Source of the DNA: Nonomuraea sp. PA05
GTDB taxonomy: Bacteria > Actinomycetota > Actinomycetes > Streptosporangiales > Streptosporangiaceae
Assembly: GCF_008086045.1 (NCBI RefSeq)
Contig: NZ_VSEY01000004.1
Location: 248,001 to 312,000, forward strand
Direction of reading: 5' to 3'
DNA: 64,000 bases
Position 1 is the stretch's first letter. Every line of letters starts with the position of its first letter. A program made the position numbers and the translations under genes. Under the pieces are notes generated by a model. The model saw only the letters and a program-made list of their open reading frames with translations. It was not told where the DNA came from and made no database searches. This document shows positions 53,101 to 61,965 of the stretch, piece by piece.

Positions 53101-53362
53101 CGACGTACTTCTGGATGAGGTTGAGCGCGCTGGCGGGGGCGTCGTCCGCCCAGATCAGGTCGATCAGTTCTCTCGTGCTGACCGGATGGCCCACCCGCGC
53201 CAGGAGCAGGGACAGCAGCTGCGCCTGCTGCCGTGGGCCGGCGTCCAGTTCGGCGCCGTCACGCCACAGCCGCAACGGACCGAGGACCTGGAGACGCGGC
53301 GAACCGGCGCCGGTCGGCGGATCTTCGCCGTCGGGCCGAACGGGATGGGCGGGCCCAGTCAC
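50162..53362 (-). CDS. SARP-type regulator with BTAD, AAA ATPase and TPR regions
   Basis: 1066 aa from GTG 53362, picked for CAGGAG 6 nt upstream; an in-frame start at 53503 gives a non-conserved leader. Order: N-terminal winged-helix OmpR-like DNA-binding part (LRLWRDGAELDAGPRQQAQLLSLLL), BTAD (helical, ends GIDPGPALQAAHLRVL), AAA/STAND ATPase with Walker A GEPGSGKT near 325 and Walker B LLVMDDLQWID, then a long helical TPR-like tail. AfsR/SARP-class activators often govern antibiotic or secondary-metabolite genes. No biosynthetic cluster is adjacent; the target is unknown. Confidence 0.92.
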   Translation of the reverse strand: MTGPAHPVRPDGEDPPTGAGSPRLQVLGPLRLWRDGAELDAGPRQQAQLLSLLLARVGHPVSTRELIDLIWADDAPASALNLIQKYVGALRRVLEPEVPARAAGTYLHRRGNAYVFSAGPGTLDLATFRELREAAQDALAQGADDVALGHYVQAIGLWRGPAGDGLSHGPTAVPILAALDDEFYAACAAAAELAVSLRRPERVIPPLRLAASMAPFHEPVHAALITALGAAGRQAAALSAFHAVRDRLAEELGIDPGPALQAAHLRVLTQTPASPVATSTENEGDPAPARHAAGLVGRGEELGVLRQAIEAALAGRTGLAIVEGEPGSGKTRLLEEAVAADRRGALVVWASCLEGDGMPSMWPWEQALTVVLDSLPAPAREKWLAGELGRLLESRDDDAAPPPSGGRAQFRLFEQVVTFIGQASAERPTLLVMDDLQWIDATSLQLFNHLASRLPAGTAIIGALRDRAPTPGPDLSRALAAASRLPNHRRIHLGPLSLTDVAELIRRETGREPGTDIARNIHVRTAGNPFFVRELSRLLSDRGALGDGDASARAGVPSTVRDVVRDRLADLDDSTRDLLRVAALIGRDVELGLLARTAGIDVADCLERLEPLRALGLLETGPEGPFTWRFAHDLVRESVTGTTEQLRAVRLHLRVADALEEGHADDESVIERLAFHLCAAGPLAEPVRTVEALKRAGRRATTKLAFAAADRHLETAAQIARTAGLPELELSALSLLAIAPRRQAGFGGTTFDLLERAEHLARRLGREVEAAGLLFARLFGAYTFLEWDRVRLVRRLYEQGEASCDPVVRVYGRQAWGLHQWDVGNIGEALRCFSENNPALLDGVVSAHSETPIRRDVSGEWPGWHAVVTALHGDPGTAGTIIDKWNGPDDSYAVATWAYYTAIIASMAGDADWVLRTIDRWMTVGTGRAAVQQEHYIRLIWHWARALAGDDPAGIAAETDEILAGTLVDPPRWGVAYHHALSAEMWLAAGLPDQAGSSLDRADQALEAYGQRYAEGLVLLLRARLLHARGEPAEVVRAAAEEARDRSSERGSHLFARRAEKFLAEL

Positions 53363-53516
53363 GTCGACTCCTGGATGGACATGACACGTCGGTCCGCTTG
53401 CGACCCGTGTGGGACCGCAGCGTGCACCGAGTATATGGGCCCGGGATTTGCTGGTAGAAGGGTGGCCTTGCTGGGGTTTGTCGACCTCGCGCGGCCTCAG
53501 CAACCTCTTCGGCGGC

Positions 53517-54416
53517 TCAGGCCACCGGCGCCGATGATCCGGCCGGAACCTGCCTCCGGCGGTTGATCAACCAGCCGAACCCGGTCGCCGTGAAGAACAT
53601 GACGATGCCGTACACCGCGCCGGGGACGGCGATCTCGGCGCTGTTGAGCAGCGTCGGGCTCAGCGCGATCGTGATGGCGAGACCGGTGTTGTGGATGCCG
53701 ATCTCGAACCCGGCCGCGGTCGCCGCACGGTGGTCGACACCGGCCAGGCGCGGCACGCCGTAGCCGATCAGCAGGCTCACGACATTGAAAGCGAGCGCGG
53801 CCAGCCCGACCGAGACGAAATAGCCGACGAGGTTCTCCCGCTCCGCGTACAGCACGGCGTAGATGACCCCGAGCAGGACCACAACGGACAGCACCCGGAC
53901 GGGCAGGTTGAGCCGCCGCGCCACCTCCGGCGCCCGCGCGCGCACGAGCATCCCGATCGCGACCGGCACCACCACCATCGAGAACACCTGCATGATCTTG
54001 TCGAACTGCAACCCGAGCGCGGCCCCATCGGGCAGGAAGAACCCGGCCGAGAGGTTCACCACGATCGGCAGCGCGACCACGGCCAGCACCGAGTTGATCG
54101 CGGTGAGCGTGACGTTCAGCGCGACGTTCCCGCCGAACAGGTGGCTGAACAGATTGGCCGCGGGGCCACCGGGCGATGCCGCGACCAGCAACATCCCGAC
54201 CGCCGGCTCCGGCGGGAGCCCGAAGGCGAGCACCAGGCCGAAGCAGATCGCCGGCAGCAGCACGATCTGGCACAGCAGCGCGACCACGGCCGCCTTCGGA
54301 TACCGGCCCACTCGCCGGAAGTCGTCCAGGGTCAGGCTGAGACCTAGGCCGAGCATGACGATGCCGATGGCAATGGGGAGGCTGGCTAAGATCAACGAGG
54401 AGCCCATGGCGGACAT
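53517..54416 (-). CDS. Bile acid:sodium symporter-family (BASS/SBF) transporter
   Basis: 299 aa from ATG 54416 with GGGAGA before it. Nine or ten hydrophobic helices. BASS features: GLGLSLTLDDFRRVGRYPKA, LVAASPGGPAANLFSHLFGG, FEIGIHNTGLAITIALS-PTLL, the crossover region with Asn/Gly motifs that bind sodium and the organic anion. Divergent from the LLM oxidoreductase gene across about 130 bp. Substrate unknown. Confidence 0.9.
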   Translation of the reverse strand: MSAMGSSLILASLPIAIGIVMLGLGLSLTLDDFRRVGRYPKAAVVALLCQIVLLPAICFGLVLAFGLPPEPAVGMLLVAASPGGPAANLFSHLFGGNVALNVTLTAINSVLAVVALPIVVNLSAGFFLPDGAALGLQFDKIMQVFSMVVVPVAIGMLVRARAPEVARRLNLPVRVLSVVVLLGVIYAVLYAERENLVGYFVSVGLAALAFNVVSLLIGYGVPRLAGVDHRAATAAGFEIGIHNTGLAITIALSPTLLNSAEIAVPGAVYGIVMFFTATGFGWLINRRRQVPAGSSAPVA

Positions 54417-54528
54417 TCTCCCGGCACTCCCACCAGTCCCGGTAGGGTACTCGTCCCAGGCTGACCCGTCCGGAGAGCGGCGAGCCGGCAGCATCGGGGC
54501 ACAAGCAGTCGATCCCGGGGCCGCGCCG

Positions 54529-54550
54529 ATAATGGGCCGATAATGGGCCG
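54529..54550. repeat. Two 11-bp direct repeats at the LLM gene start
   Basis: GATAATGGGCC occurs twice in tandem, then GATG of the start region. Possible operator or slippage product just before the ATG. Confidence 0.6.
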
Positions 54551-55432
54551 ATGAAGGTACGCATCGGGATAGCGCCGCCTCCTGGAGACACCCCCGGCCA
54601 CCTCGCCGGGCTCGCGGAGCGGGCCGAGGCCCTCGGGATCGACTCCCTGTGGCTGTCGGAGATCGTCCACGGGCCGTCCGTCGAGCCCGTCGTCGGCATG
54701 GCCTACACGCTGGCCGCCACCCGCAGGCTGAAGGTCGGCACGGGGGTGGCGATCCTGCCGGGCCGCCACCCGGTGCGGGTGGCCAAGCAACTCGCCTCGC
54801 TCGCCGCGCTCGCCCCCAAGCGCGTGCTGCCCGTCTTCGGGCTGACCCCGGCCAGGCCCGCAGAACGGGAGGCGTTCCCCGTCCCCGGGCCACGCGGCGC
54901 GGTGTTCGACGAGTCGCTCGAACTGCTCAAGCTGCTCCTGCGACAGGAGAAGGTGACCTTCCACGGCGAGTTCTTCACGGTGCGGAACGCCGGGGTCGGC
55001 CCGCTGCCGGCCAAGCCGCTCGACATCTGGGTCGGCGGCAGCGGGGAGCGCGCCCTGCGCCGCGCCGGCCGGCTCGCCGACGGCTGGCTGGCCAGCTTCC
55101 TCACCCCCGGCCAGGCCGCCGCCGGCCGTACGGCGATCGCGGCGCACGCGGCAGAGGCCGGCCGCGAGATCGAGGCGGACCACTACGGCACCAGCCTCGC
55201 GGTGGCCGCGACCGAGATCCCCGCCACCGTGATCGACGCCATCGCCCGGCGCAACCCCGGCGCCGACCCTGCCGGGATCGTCCCGGTCGGCTGGGCCGCC
55301 GCCCGCGACCTGATCGGGCGCTTCGTCGAGGCGGGGATCACCAAGTTCGTCGTACGGCCCGCCGCGCCCGTGCCCTCGGCCGAGCGCTGGCTCGACGAGT
55401 TCGCCGAACACCTCATGCCGCTGCAGAACTGA
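54551..55432 (+). CDS. LLM-class flavin/F420-dependent oxidoreductase
   Basis: 293 aa, ATG 54551. Luciferase-like TIM barrel: MKVRIGIAPPPGDTPGHLA, ALGIDSLWLSEIVHGP, KVGTGVAILPGRHPVRVAKQLASL, and later LDIWVGGSGERALRRAGRLADGW, all typical of the F420-dependent LLM group. Two-substrate redox enzyme; substrate unknown. Divergent from the BASS transporter, so export or uptake of an aromatic or acid compound may go with oxidation. Confidence 0.9.
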   Translation: MKVRIGIAPPPGDTPGHLAGLAERAEALGIDSLWLSEIVHGPSVEPVVGMAYTLAATRRLKVGTGVAILPGRHPVRVAKQLASLAALAPKRVLPVFGLTPARPAEREAFPVPGPRGAVFDESLELLKLLLRQEKVTFHGEFFTVRNAGVGPLPAKPLDIWVGGSGERALRRAGRLADGWLASFLTPGQAAAGRTAIAAHAAEAGREIEADHYGTSLAVAATEIPATVIDAIARRNPGADPAGIVPVGWAAARDLIGRFVEAGITKFVVRPAAPVPSAERWLDEFAEHLMPLQN

Positions 55433-55530
55433 GCACAACCCGGTGGAGGGACCTTCGATCCGCAATCGGCGCTGCTTCGAGCTTTCGAACGGCGGTCGGC
55501 GCTGAGATCGCTCCCAGCGCCGACCAACGA

Positions 55531-58074
55531 TCAGGCGGTGTTGGTGATCCGCAGGTCGTCGAGGTACACGCTGTCGTTCGCGGTGCCCGAGCTGCCGTAG
55601 AACTCAAGCTGCACGGTCGCTGTCCCGTCGGGGGCCGTGACGTTGCCGGTCGCCTGCTGCCAGTCGGCGGTCAACCCGGTCAGAGGCACCAGATCGGTCC
55701 TCAACAGCGCTTGACCGGCGTCGAACCACTTCAGCCGGAGGGTCACCCCCGTGACGGCGCCGGTTCCCTGCCGTCCCCAGTAGCTGATGCGCTTGCCACC
55801 GGCCTCGGCGGTGAAGCCCGGCCAGTTGGACAGGGCGATCCCCCAGCCAGAACCACTGGTGACCGTGACACACAGGCTGCCGGTGCCGGAGTGGGCCTCC
55901 TGGGTGGACACGGCCACGTCGGCGGAGTACCAGGACTTCCAGCTCCCCACCGTCGGCCCCTCCCCGGCGGTGTCGGCGTCCACGATGTTGGGTCCGTCCG
56001 GGGGCGGAGTGTCGGACGGGGGGCCGACCGTGAAGTCGTCCAGGTACAGGGAGTCGCCCGTGCTTCCGGTGCCGTGCAGCGTGATCAGGGCCGTGGCGGT
56101 CCCGGCCGGCGCGTCGACGAGCGCGGACGCCTCCTGCCAGGTGTCAGTGAGCACGGGAAGCCTGACGTCATCGGTCTGAAGGATCTCCTCGGCGCGATTC
56201 AGCCACTTGACCCTCATGAACGGTTGAAGATTCGTGCCCGATCCGAGCTTGCCCCACAGGCCGATCTTCTTGGGGCCCGGGGTCGTGCGGAAGCCCGGAT
56301 GGTTGCTGGTGCCCACTCCCCACCCGGACCCACTGGTCACCTCGACCCGGAGACCGTGCTTTCCGCCGTGGGCCGCGTCGGTGGAAAGCGTGGGCGTCGC
56401 CGAGTACCAGCTCTGCCACCTGCCCATGGACGTCCACAGCCTGGAGGTGTCCTCGTCCAGATCGCTGTATCCGATCGGCTCGCCGCCCGCGTCACCGTCG
56501 AAGGTGCTGCCGGCGTCCTGATTGAACGGCGCGCCCCGCCACGAGTTGAAGGAGACCGCGTCGCCGTACCCCTTCGCGAACCGCCAGTCACCGTGGTACT
56601 CGTTGTCGTGGAACTTGTTGTTGTTGTTGTACATCACGTCGTTCAGCACGCCCGCGGCGGTGTACGGCGACCACGGGATGTCGTCGACGCCGGCAGCGAT
56701 GAGCGCCTGCGCGCCGCAGAAGGGGCCGGCGCACGGTACGACGGTCTTGTCGAAGCGGAACTCGTTGTTCCGGACGTCGATGTTCTTCGCGTGCCAGCGG
56801 CAGTCGGTCAGGTACGGCTCGTTCTTGATGTCGGTGAAGCAGGGGTGGCTGCTGTTGATCGGGTTGGCGTGGGTCTTGTCGAACGGCTGCGGAATGCGCG
56901 TCGGCTTGACCAACGGCGTGCAGTACCCCGAGCTGGTGTTGCCGTTGGAGTTGCAGAAGCGGTCGGCGTTCTCGAAGATCGACACGCCGGAGAAGTTGTC
57001 CTTGATCAGGTTGTCGTAGACACGGATGGCGGCGGCGCCGCTCACCGTGCTGGCCAGGCGAGAGTCGCCCCCGGACTCCGACAGGTAGATGGCCGGGCCG
57101 GGCGAGCCCTGATTGCGCCGGCCGCTCACCCACGCGTTGCGGGTGATGGTGTTGTTGCGCATCGTGGCGTTGTAGCTGATCTCGTACCAGATGCCTTCAC
57201 CGTCATTGTGATCGATGAAGTTGCCCTCGAAGAGGAAGTCGATGTTGTTGGTGTCCGCCCACAGGCCAGGACCCTTGTTGTCGTGCACGTAGTTGTTGGT
57301 GACCCGTGCGCCGTTGACATCCCAGAACTTGCCGCCGCCGGTGCAGCCGCACCCCGGGACCCGGCTCTCCCAGTCGTCGGTGTTGTTGCCGACGATCTCG
57401 TTGTGGTCGAGGACGAGGTTCTTCTGGGACGAGTCGTTCTCCACCTGCGGACGGTAACCACCGAAGCCGGTCTGACCGTTTTCCTTCAGGCAGTTGTACG
57501 ACACGACGTTGTTGCTGCCGATGTAGATGCCGGCGCCATCGTTGTTGGAGATGGTGTTGTACGAGATCGTCCAGTTCGGGGCGGTGTCGTGGTTGACGAC
57601 TCCCTCATCGAAGTTGCGGTTGTCGAGAGGGTCGTCGAGGCCGAAGTTCTTGATGGTCAGGTACTTGATGGTCACGTTCGGGACGTCGCCGACGAACGCG
57701 TACTTGTTGAGCCTGCGACCGTCCAAGATCGCGCCGGGCCCGCCGATGAAGGTGGTGTTCTCCACCACGTTGATGTGGCCGTATCTGTCGGTGCCGAACG
57801 TGTGCACCCCGGGTTCGAACCAGTACGTCGCGCCGGACTTGCCGAAGTCGAACTTCTCGTTGTCCCCGGCCGGAACCGTGATGGCCCCCGCGGGCGGGGT
57901 GGACGGCCCGGTCAAGACGTCGTCGTTACCGCAGATCAGGGCCGGGGGTGAGGTCGGCCACGGCGGATCCGCCGCGGCGGCGGCATGGCCGGGGGATAAC
58001 AGGATCGCACCTGCGGCCGGCAGTGCCGTCAGCACCGCCAGCGCTGTCCGAGCAGGGGTAAAGCGTGCTTTCAC
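55531..58074 (-). CDS. Secreted right-handed parallel beta-helix protein with two C-terminal jelly-roll modules
   Basis: 847 aa from GTG 58074. Signal peptide: ARTALAVLTALPAAGAILL then AAAA. Residues about 60-480 are a beta-helix with many short NN/GxG turns (VENTTFIGGPGAILDG, ISNNDGAGIYIGSNNVVSYN, FIDHNDGEGIWYEISYN), like pectate-lyase/inulinase-type or NosD/PbH1 helices. Two homologous C-terminal modules (WQSWYSATPTLSTDAAHGG.. and WKSWYSADVAVSTQEAHSG..) with DSLYLDDFTVG / DSVYLDDLRIT ends look like carbohydrate-binding jelly rolls. A polysaccharide lyase or hydrolase is likely; catalytic residues not identified. Confidence 0.85.
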   Translation of the reverse strand: MKARFTPARTALAVLTALPAAGAILLSPGHAAAAADPPWPTSPPALICGNDDVLTGPSTPPAGAITVPAGDNEKFDFGKSGATYWFEPGVHTFGTDRYGHINVVENTTFIGGPGAILDGRRLNKYAFVGDVPNVTIKYLTIKNFGLDDPLDNRNFDEGVVNHDTAPNWTISYNTISNNDGAGIYIGSNNVVSYNCLKENGQTGFGGYRPQVENDSSQKNLVLDHNEIVGNNTDDWESRVPGCGCTGGGKFWDVNGARVTNNYVHDNKGPGLWADTNNIDFLFEGNFIDHNDGEGIWYEISYNATMRNNTITRNAWVSGRRNQGSPGPAIYLSESGGDSRLASTVSGAAAIRVYDNLIKDNFSGVSIFENADRFCNSNGNTSSGYCTPLVKPTRIPQPFDKTHANPINSSHPCFTDIKNEPYLTDCRWHAKNIDVRNNEFRFDKTVVPCAGPFCGAQALIAAGVDDIPWSPYTAAGVLNDVMYNNNNKFHDNEYHGDWRFAKGYGDAVSFNSWRGAPFNQDAGSTFDGDAGGEPIGYSDLDEDTSRLWTSMGRWQSWYSATPTLSTDAAHGGKHGLRVEVTSGSGWGVGTSNHPGFRTTPGPKKIGLWGKLGSGTNLQPFMRVKWLNRAEEILQTDDVRLPVLTDTWQEASALVDAPAGTATALITLHGTGSTGDSLYLDDFTVGPPSDTPPPDGPNIVDADTAGEGPTVGSWKSWYSADVAVSTQEAHSGTGSLCVTVTSGSGWGIALSNWPGFTAEAGGKRISYWGRQGTGAVTGVTLRLKWFDAGQALLRTDLVPLTGLTADWQQATGNVTAPDGTATVQLEFYGSSGTANDSVYLDDLRITNTA

Positions 58075-58471
58075 ATCTTGCCTTTCGAGCTTGGAGTCTC
58101 CACCGCAGGCATCGCTACGTTGCGGGGGACCAGGGCGCATCGGTCTCTTCGTCGCCGAATGCGACTGTGACTGCCAGAACCGATCGGCGAGCAGCTACCG
58201 GCGAGGCGAGCGCAGCTCAACGCGCTCCTTCCGGAAGCGGCCTGGAAACGGAACGGATCTTGCAATCGGGCGAGAATATACACTCGGGAATTTACTCGTG
58301 TCGATCAGGGCAGTTCGTGCCGCCAGGTCCTCCGAGGTCACGGTCCGGCCCCCGCGCCAAGCCAGTGATCGCCGGGCCGCTGAGGACCCCCGTCCAGCAA
58401 CACGCCAGCGGGATCTTGGATGCGCTCCTCATGACGGAAGTTCTGGACGAATCCTCAACCGGGCAGGCCCT
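58075..58471. other. 397-bp spacer without a supportable gene
   Basis: Upstream of the beta-helix gene and convergent-free toward the kinase gene end. Contains AT-richer gggcgagaatatacactcgg near 58270, possibly the beta-helix promoter. Overlapping short frames on both strands have no family resemblance. Confidence 0.4.
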
Positions 58472-58894
58472 TCAGGCAGCGGCCGTTCCGAGTCCCGTTG
58501 ATTCCGTGCAGGTGCAGCCGATCTCGCACCAGACGTCCGTGTGATCGGGCTTGTGGGTGATGCCCCAGTCTCGGGAGAGGTGGTCCACGAGGAACAGCCC
58601 GCGCCCCCGAGTGGCTTCCGCCCCGGCCACACCAGGCCGCGGCCTGCCCGCGCCACCGTGGTCGTGCACCTCGACCCGGACGGCGTCGGCCAGATGGGTG
58701 ATGCGCACCTCGAAGCTGTCGTCACGCCTGGCGGCGGAGTGCTCGACGGCATTGGCGGCCAGCTCGGAGACGGCCAGGACCACGTCGTCCTCAGCGGGGT
58801 GACCGGCCACGACGCCGACCACGAACCGGCGCACGCGCCCGAGTTCTTCGAGCAGGGACGGGAACTCCCGCCTCTCGGTGCCGGTCATTTCCAT
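58472..58894 (-). CDS. RsbW-like serine kinase / anti-sigma factor
   Basis: 140 aa, ATG 58894. HATPase_c fold with N box AVSELAANAVEHSAAR, G1 box VEVHDHGGAGRP and G2 box GRGLFLVDHLSRDWGI. Belongs to the small actinobacterial anti-sigma/serine-kinase group that binds STAS antagonists. Its sigma factor and antagonist are not adjacent; a STAS protein occurs 50 kb away at 7729-8109. C-terminal Cys pair (CEIGCTC) is unusual. Confidence 0.9.
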   Translation of the reverse strand: MEMTGTERREFPSLLEELGRVRRFVVGVVAGHPAEDDVVLAVSELAANAVEHSAARRDDSFEVRITHLADAVRVEVHDHGGAGRPRPGVAGAEATRGRGLFLVDHLSRDWGITHKPDHTDVWCEIGCTCTESTGLGTAAA

Positions 58895-59237
58895 CGCCTC
58901 CGCAGGTGCATCGGCTCGTACCGCCTGATACCTCCAAGGATGTCGATCCCGCTTGCCGGTTCCCTGCCGCTCGCTTACCGCTCACTGTCGGGAGTCGATG
59001 TGCGCGCTTCTCACGTGCCCGGCTGCTCCTGATCGGCGCCGCAGGGCGACCTGATCACGATCGGCGACGAGCAGTTCCGCTTCCGCCCTCCGACGACGTC
59101 GCGACGATCCACAGCGCGTCCCCGGCCTCCCCGGCCTCCCCCGGACGATGCCGCCCAGCGTGCCCAGCGCTCAGCGGGCTACGCCTTCGTCCAGAGCTGG
59201 CTAGGCTCCGAGCCATGACCTCGATTGACATGACCCG
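58895..59237. other. 343-bp spacer with a weak coding remnant
   Basis: Between the anti-sigma gene and the flavoprotein. A plus-strand fragment GDLITIGDEQFRFRPP near 59045 looks coding but has no continuation. No firm gene or promoter. Confidence 0.35.
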
Positions 59238-60620
59238 GTGAGCACCACCCGCCTGCTGGTCATCGGAGCCGATGCGGCAGGGATGAGCGCGGCGCACCAG
59301 GCGATCCGGACGGCCGGACCCAAGCTGGCCGTGACCGCGCTTGAGGCGACCGGCGATACGTCGTACTCCGCCTGCGGCATCCCCTACTGGGTCGCCGGAG
59401 ACGTGTCCAGCGCCGACGCCCTGGTGGCCCGCACCGCCGAGCAGCACCGGAAAGCCGGGATCGACCTGCGACTCGGCGCCACCGCGACGGGGATCGACCG
59501 GCAGGCCCGCACCGTCACCTACCGGGATGCCGCCGGTGAGCAGGTGCTGGGCTACGACGAGCTGGTGATCGCGACCGGTGCGTCGGCCGTGGTGCCGGAC
59601 TGGGCCGTCGATCCCCGTACCGGGCAGCGGTATGCCGGCGTCGCGCCGGTCAAGACGCTCACCGACGGCGCCGCCTGGCTGGACCTGCTCGCGGGACTGC
59701 CCGGAGGCGGCGGCCGGGTGGTCATCGCCGGTGGCGGCTACATCGGCGTCGAGATGGCCGAGGCCGCCAGAAGGCGTGGCCACACGGTCACCGTGATCAC
59801 CCGCAATCGGGTGATGAGCTCCATGGACCCGGACCTGTCCGCTCGAATCGAGAAGGGCATGCACGAGGCGGGGGTACGGGTTCTGACCGGCTTACCGGTC
59901 GTACGGCTGGACGTGGCGGACGGACGGGTGCGGGGCGCGTACACGGCGGACGGCGAGCTCCACCCGGCGGACCTGGTCGTGCTGGCGCTGGGGGTCACTC
60001 CGAACACCGCTTACCTTGATCTCGCCGAGTTGCCGAGCGGCCCGAGCGGCGCGCTGCGACCCGAGCCGGACGGAAGCCTGGCCGACGGGATCTGGGCCGC
60101 CGGTGACTGCTGTGAGACCCGGCATCGGCTCACCGGCACGTGGACCTACCTGCCGCTCGGCACCCACGCCAACAAACAGGGCCGCATCGTCGGCACCAAC
60201 CTCGTCACACCGGGCGCGCTGCGCTTCGGCGGCGTGCTGGGCACCGCGATCACCCGGTTCGCCGTGGACACGACCTACTTGGAGATCGCCCGCACCGGTC
60301 TGAGCGAGCATGAGGCAGCCGCCGCAGGCATCGAGGTGACGTCCCTGGTCACAGAAGGCAGCACGGCCAGCGGCTACATGAGCGAGGCCGACCCGATCAC
60401 GGTGAAGTTGCTGGCCGCACCGTCGGATCGCCGGCTGATGGGCGCGCAGATCGTCGGCGGGCGTGGCGCCGGCAAACGCGTCGACGCCGTCGCCACCGCC
60501 TTGTGGCACGGCGCGACCGTCGACGACCTGGCCTGGTCCGACCTGTCCTACGCGCCGCCGTTCGCCACCGCGTGGGAGATCGTACAGGTCGCGGCCCGGC
60601 GACTGGCCGACAGACTGTAG
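59238..60620 (+). CDS. CoA-disulfide-reductase-like FAD oxidoreductase
   Basis: 460 aa from GTG 59238. Pyridine nucleotide-disulfide oxidoreductase class with single active-site Cys: LLVIGADAAGMSAAHQA (FAD), SYSACGIPYWVAGDV (the Cys of the CoADR/NADH oxidase group), ATGASAVVPDW, second nucleotide-binding VVIAGGGYIGVEMAEAARRRG, IWAAGDCCETRHRLTG (FAD), and C-terminal dimerisation domain ending FATAWEIVQVAARRL. Reduces CoA disulfide, O2 or a related low-molecular thiol disulfide. No rhodanese or Dsr partner adjacent. Confidence 0.9.
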   Translation: MSTTRLLVIGADAAGMSAAHQAIRTAGPKLAVTALEATGDTSYSACGIPYWVAGDVSSADALVARTAEQHRKAGIDLRLGATATGIDRQARTVTYRDAAGEQVLGYDELVIATGASAVVPDWAVDPRTGQRYAGVAPVKTLTDGAAWLDLLAGLPGGGGRVVIAGGGYIGVEMAEAARRRGHTVTVITRNRVMSSMDPDLSARIEKGMHEAGVRVLTGLPVVRLDVADGRVRGAYTADGELHPADLVVLALGVTPNTAYLDLAELPSGPSGALRPEPDGSLADGIWAAGDCCETRHRLTGTWTYLPLGTHANKQGRIVGTNLVTPGALRFGGVLGTAITRFAVDTTYLEIARTGLSEHEAAAAGIEVTSLVTEGSTASGYMSEADPITVKLLAAPSDRRLMGAQIVGGRGAGKRVDAVATALWHGATVDDLAWSDLSYAPPFATAWEIVQVAARRLADRL

Positions 60621-60759
60621 CCCTTCGAGGCGAGGCTCCGCGTCCTGCTGTGCCGCCACGACCTGACCGTCTGGCGGCCCTGCTGGCGGAGGGCGCTCCG
60701 GAAGCGGACCCGGCGGCCCCGACGCGGGGTCAGGACGGCCTCGCGGGGTCCGCGGGCGC

Positions 60760-60955
60760 GAGAGCCGTCCTGGGCGTCCGCGGGCATGAGCCCCGCCGAG
60801 ACCCCCACGAGCCCGCGACGTGGAGCAGTTCCCCGATGATGTGGATCGCGCCCGCCACGAACAGCAGCACCCCTGGTCAGGACGCCCGGCGTCCCGGCCG
60901 TCGTCGAGAAGACCGCGCAGGCCAGGGCCAGGAAGAGCCCGGACCTGACGGTGCC
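60760..60955 (-). pseudogene. MFS transporter remnant, frameshifted
   Basis: Minus-strand pieces in three frames within 200 bp: SGLFLALACAVFSTTAGTPG, LLFVAGAIHIIGELLHVAGSWG and VSAGLMPADAQ. Joined they resemble the distal helices of an actinobacterial MFS permease (the SWGLSxxLxPxxxQ turn is conserved in that group). At least two frameshifts, no start. The rest of 60621-61123 has no gene. Confidence 0.6.
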
Positions 60956-61123
60956 TCGCTCCGCTCACGGCACCGTCTCCGCCGACCGGGGGAACCGGAG
61001 CCGGAGCCGACCACCGCCATGAGCCCCAGCGGTGTGGCATCCCTGTCTGACCGCCGAGATCATCGCGACCGGTCAGCGCGGGGGCGCGCCGGTCGGCGTA
61101 GCGCATGCGCTGAGCATGAGTCG

Positions 61124-61735
61124 TCAGGAGATGGGCCGGACGCACGAGTGCTGCGCCTCGAACCAGTCGGCGGCGATGTCGGTTCCTGTGAAGCGCCCGA
61201 TCAAGGCCAAGGCAGAGCTGACGCTCTCCTCCCGCTCAACGCGGTCGTCGAAGACGTCGTCCGCGCTGATCTGGAAACGCAGCCCCTCCATCAGATGATC
61301 GAGCGCGTATGGCTCGTCGCCGAAGCGTGACTCCGGCTGGGAAGGACTGAATGAGGTCACCAGGCGTCCGTCGCGAGCGTAATGGAGGTGGTCCCGATTG
61401 CTGATGTCCATGCTGAGGCCGAAGGCCTCACGACCGTCTGCGGTGATGGACAGCAGATGGTCGCGGTCGGCGGTTGCCGGCAGGATGCTGATCCAGTCTC
61501 CGACCTCGGCGATCCAGAGAGATTCGTCGTCGATGTTCCGATCGAGGATCTCACTCAGGTAGCACGGCGTGCGGGTGGAGAGGTCCAAGTGGTAGATCGA
61601 AGCGAGCGTGCCGAGATCCGCGCCCTTGATCCAGCCGGCGCTGAATTCCAGCGCCCACAGGTCCATGTCGCCGTCGAGCCCCTCCGTGAAGAGGGTCGAG
61701 GCCAGAAGGTCGTGCAGGTAGGTCGGTGACTGCAT
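61124..61735 (-). CDS. DUF6461-like protein, function unknown
   Basis: 203 aa from ATG 61735. Acidic, no signal peptide or membrane segment. Features: LDGDMDLWALEFSAGWIKGA, ESLWIAEVGDWISILPATADRD, RDHLHYARDGRLVTSFSPSQPESRFGDEP and GLRFQISADDVFDD. The last two segments resemble actinobacterial DUF6461, seen near toxin-like genes and immunity genes. Assignment is by recollection of the motifs only. Confidence 0.6.
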   Translation of the reverse strand: MQSPTYLHDLLASTLFTEGLDGDMDLWALEFSAGWIKGADLGTLASIYHLDLSTRTPCYLSEILDRNIDDESLWIAEVGDWISILPATADRDHLLSITADGREAFGLSMDISNRDHLHYARDGRLVTSFSPSQPESRFGDEPYALDHLMEGLRFQISADDVFDDRVEREESVSSALALIGRFTGTDIAADWFEAQHSCVRPIS

Positions 61736-61965
61736 GGCCGCCTCTCGAGCAGGAGGGGGCATCCTGCGGCTGCCCCCTCCTCAAAGGTGGGTTACGAATT
61801 ACCTTGCTTGGACATCACGAAGAAGGCGTGGGCGGTGCGCCGTCCTTCATTAGTCGAGCTCTCTTAACACCTCGGGCCTCTCCGCCGCAACACTCGCCCC
61901 GTCCATCAGGGGCCTCTGCGAGCCCTGATGGCGAGACGCGCGCTGGGGGCGTTCCGTAGCGGCTG

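Noticed and set aside
54649..57951. 1100-codon plus-strand frame
   Set aside because: Wrong-frame readthrough of the LLM gene and antisense of the beta-helix gene.
58065..58544. Plus-strand 159-codon frame in the spacer near 58.3 kb
   Set aside because: Overlaps the kinase gene end on the other strand and has no RBS or similarity.
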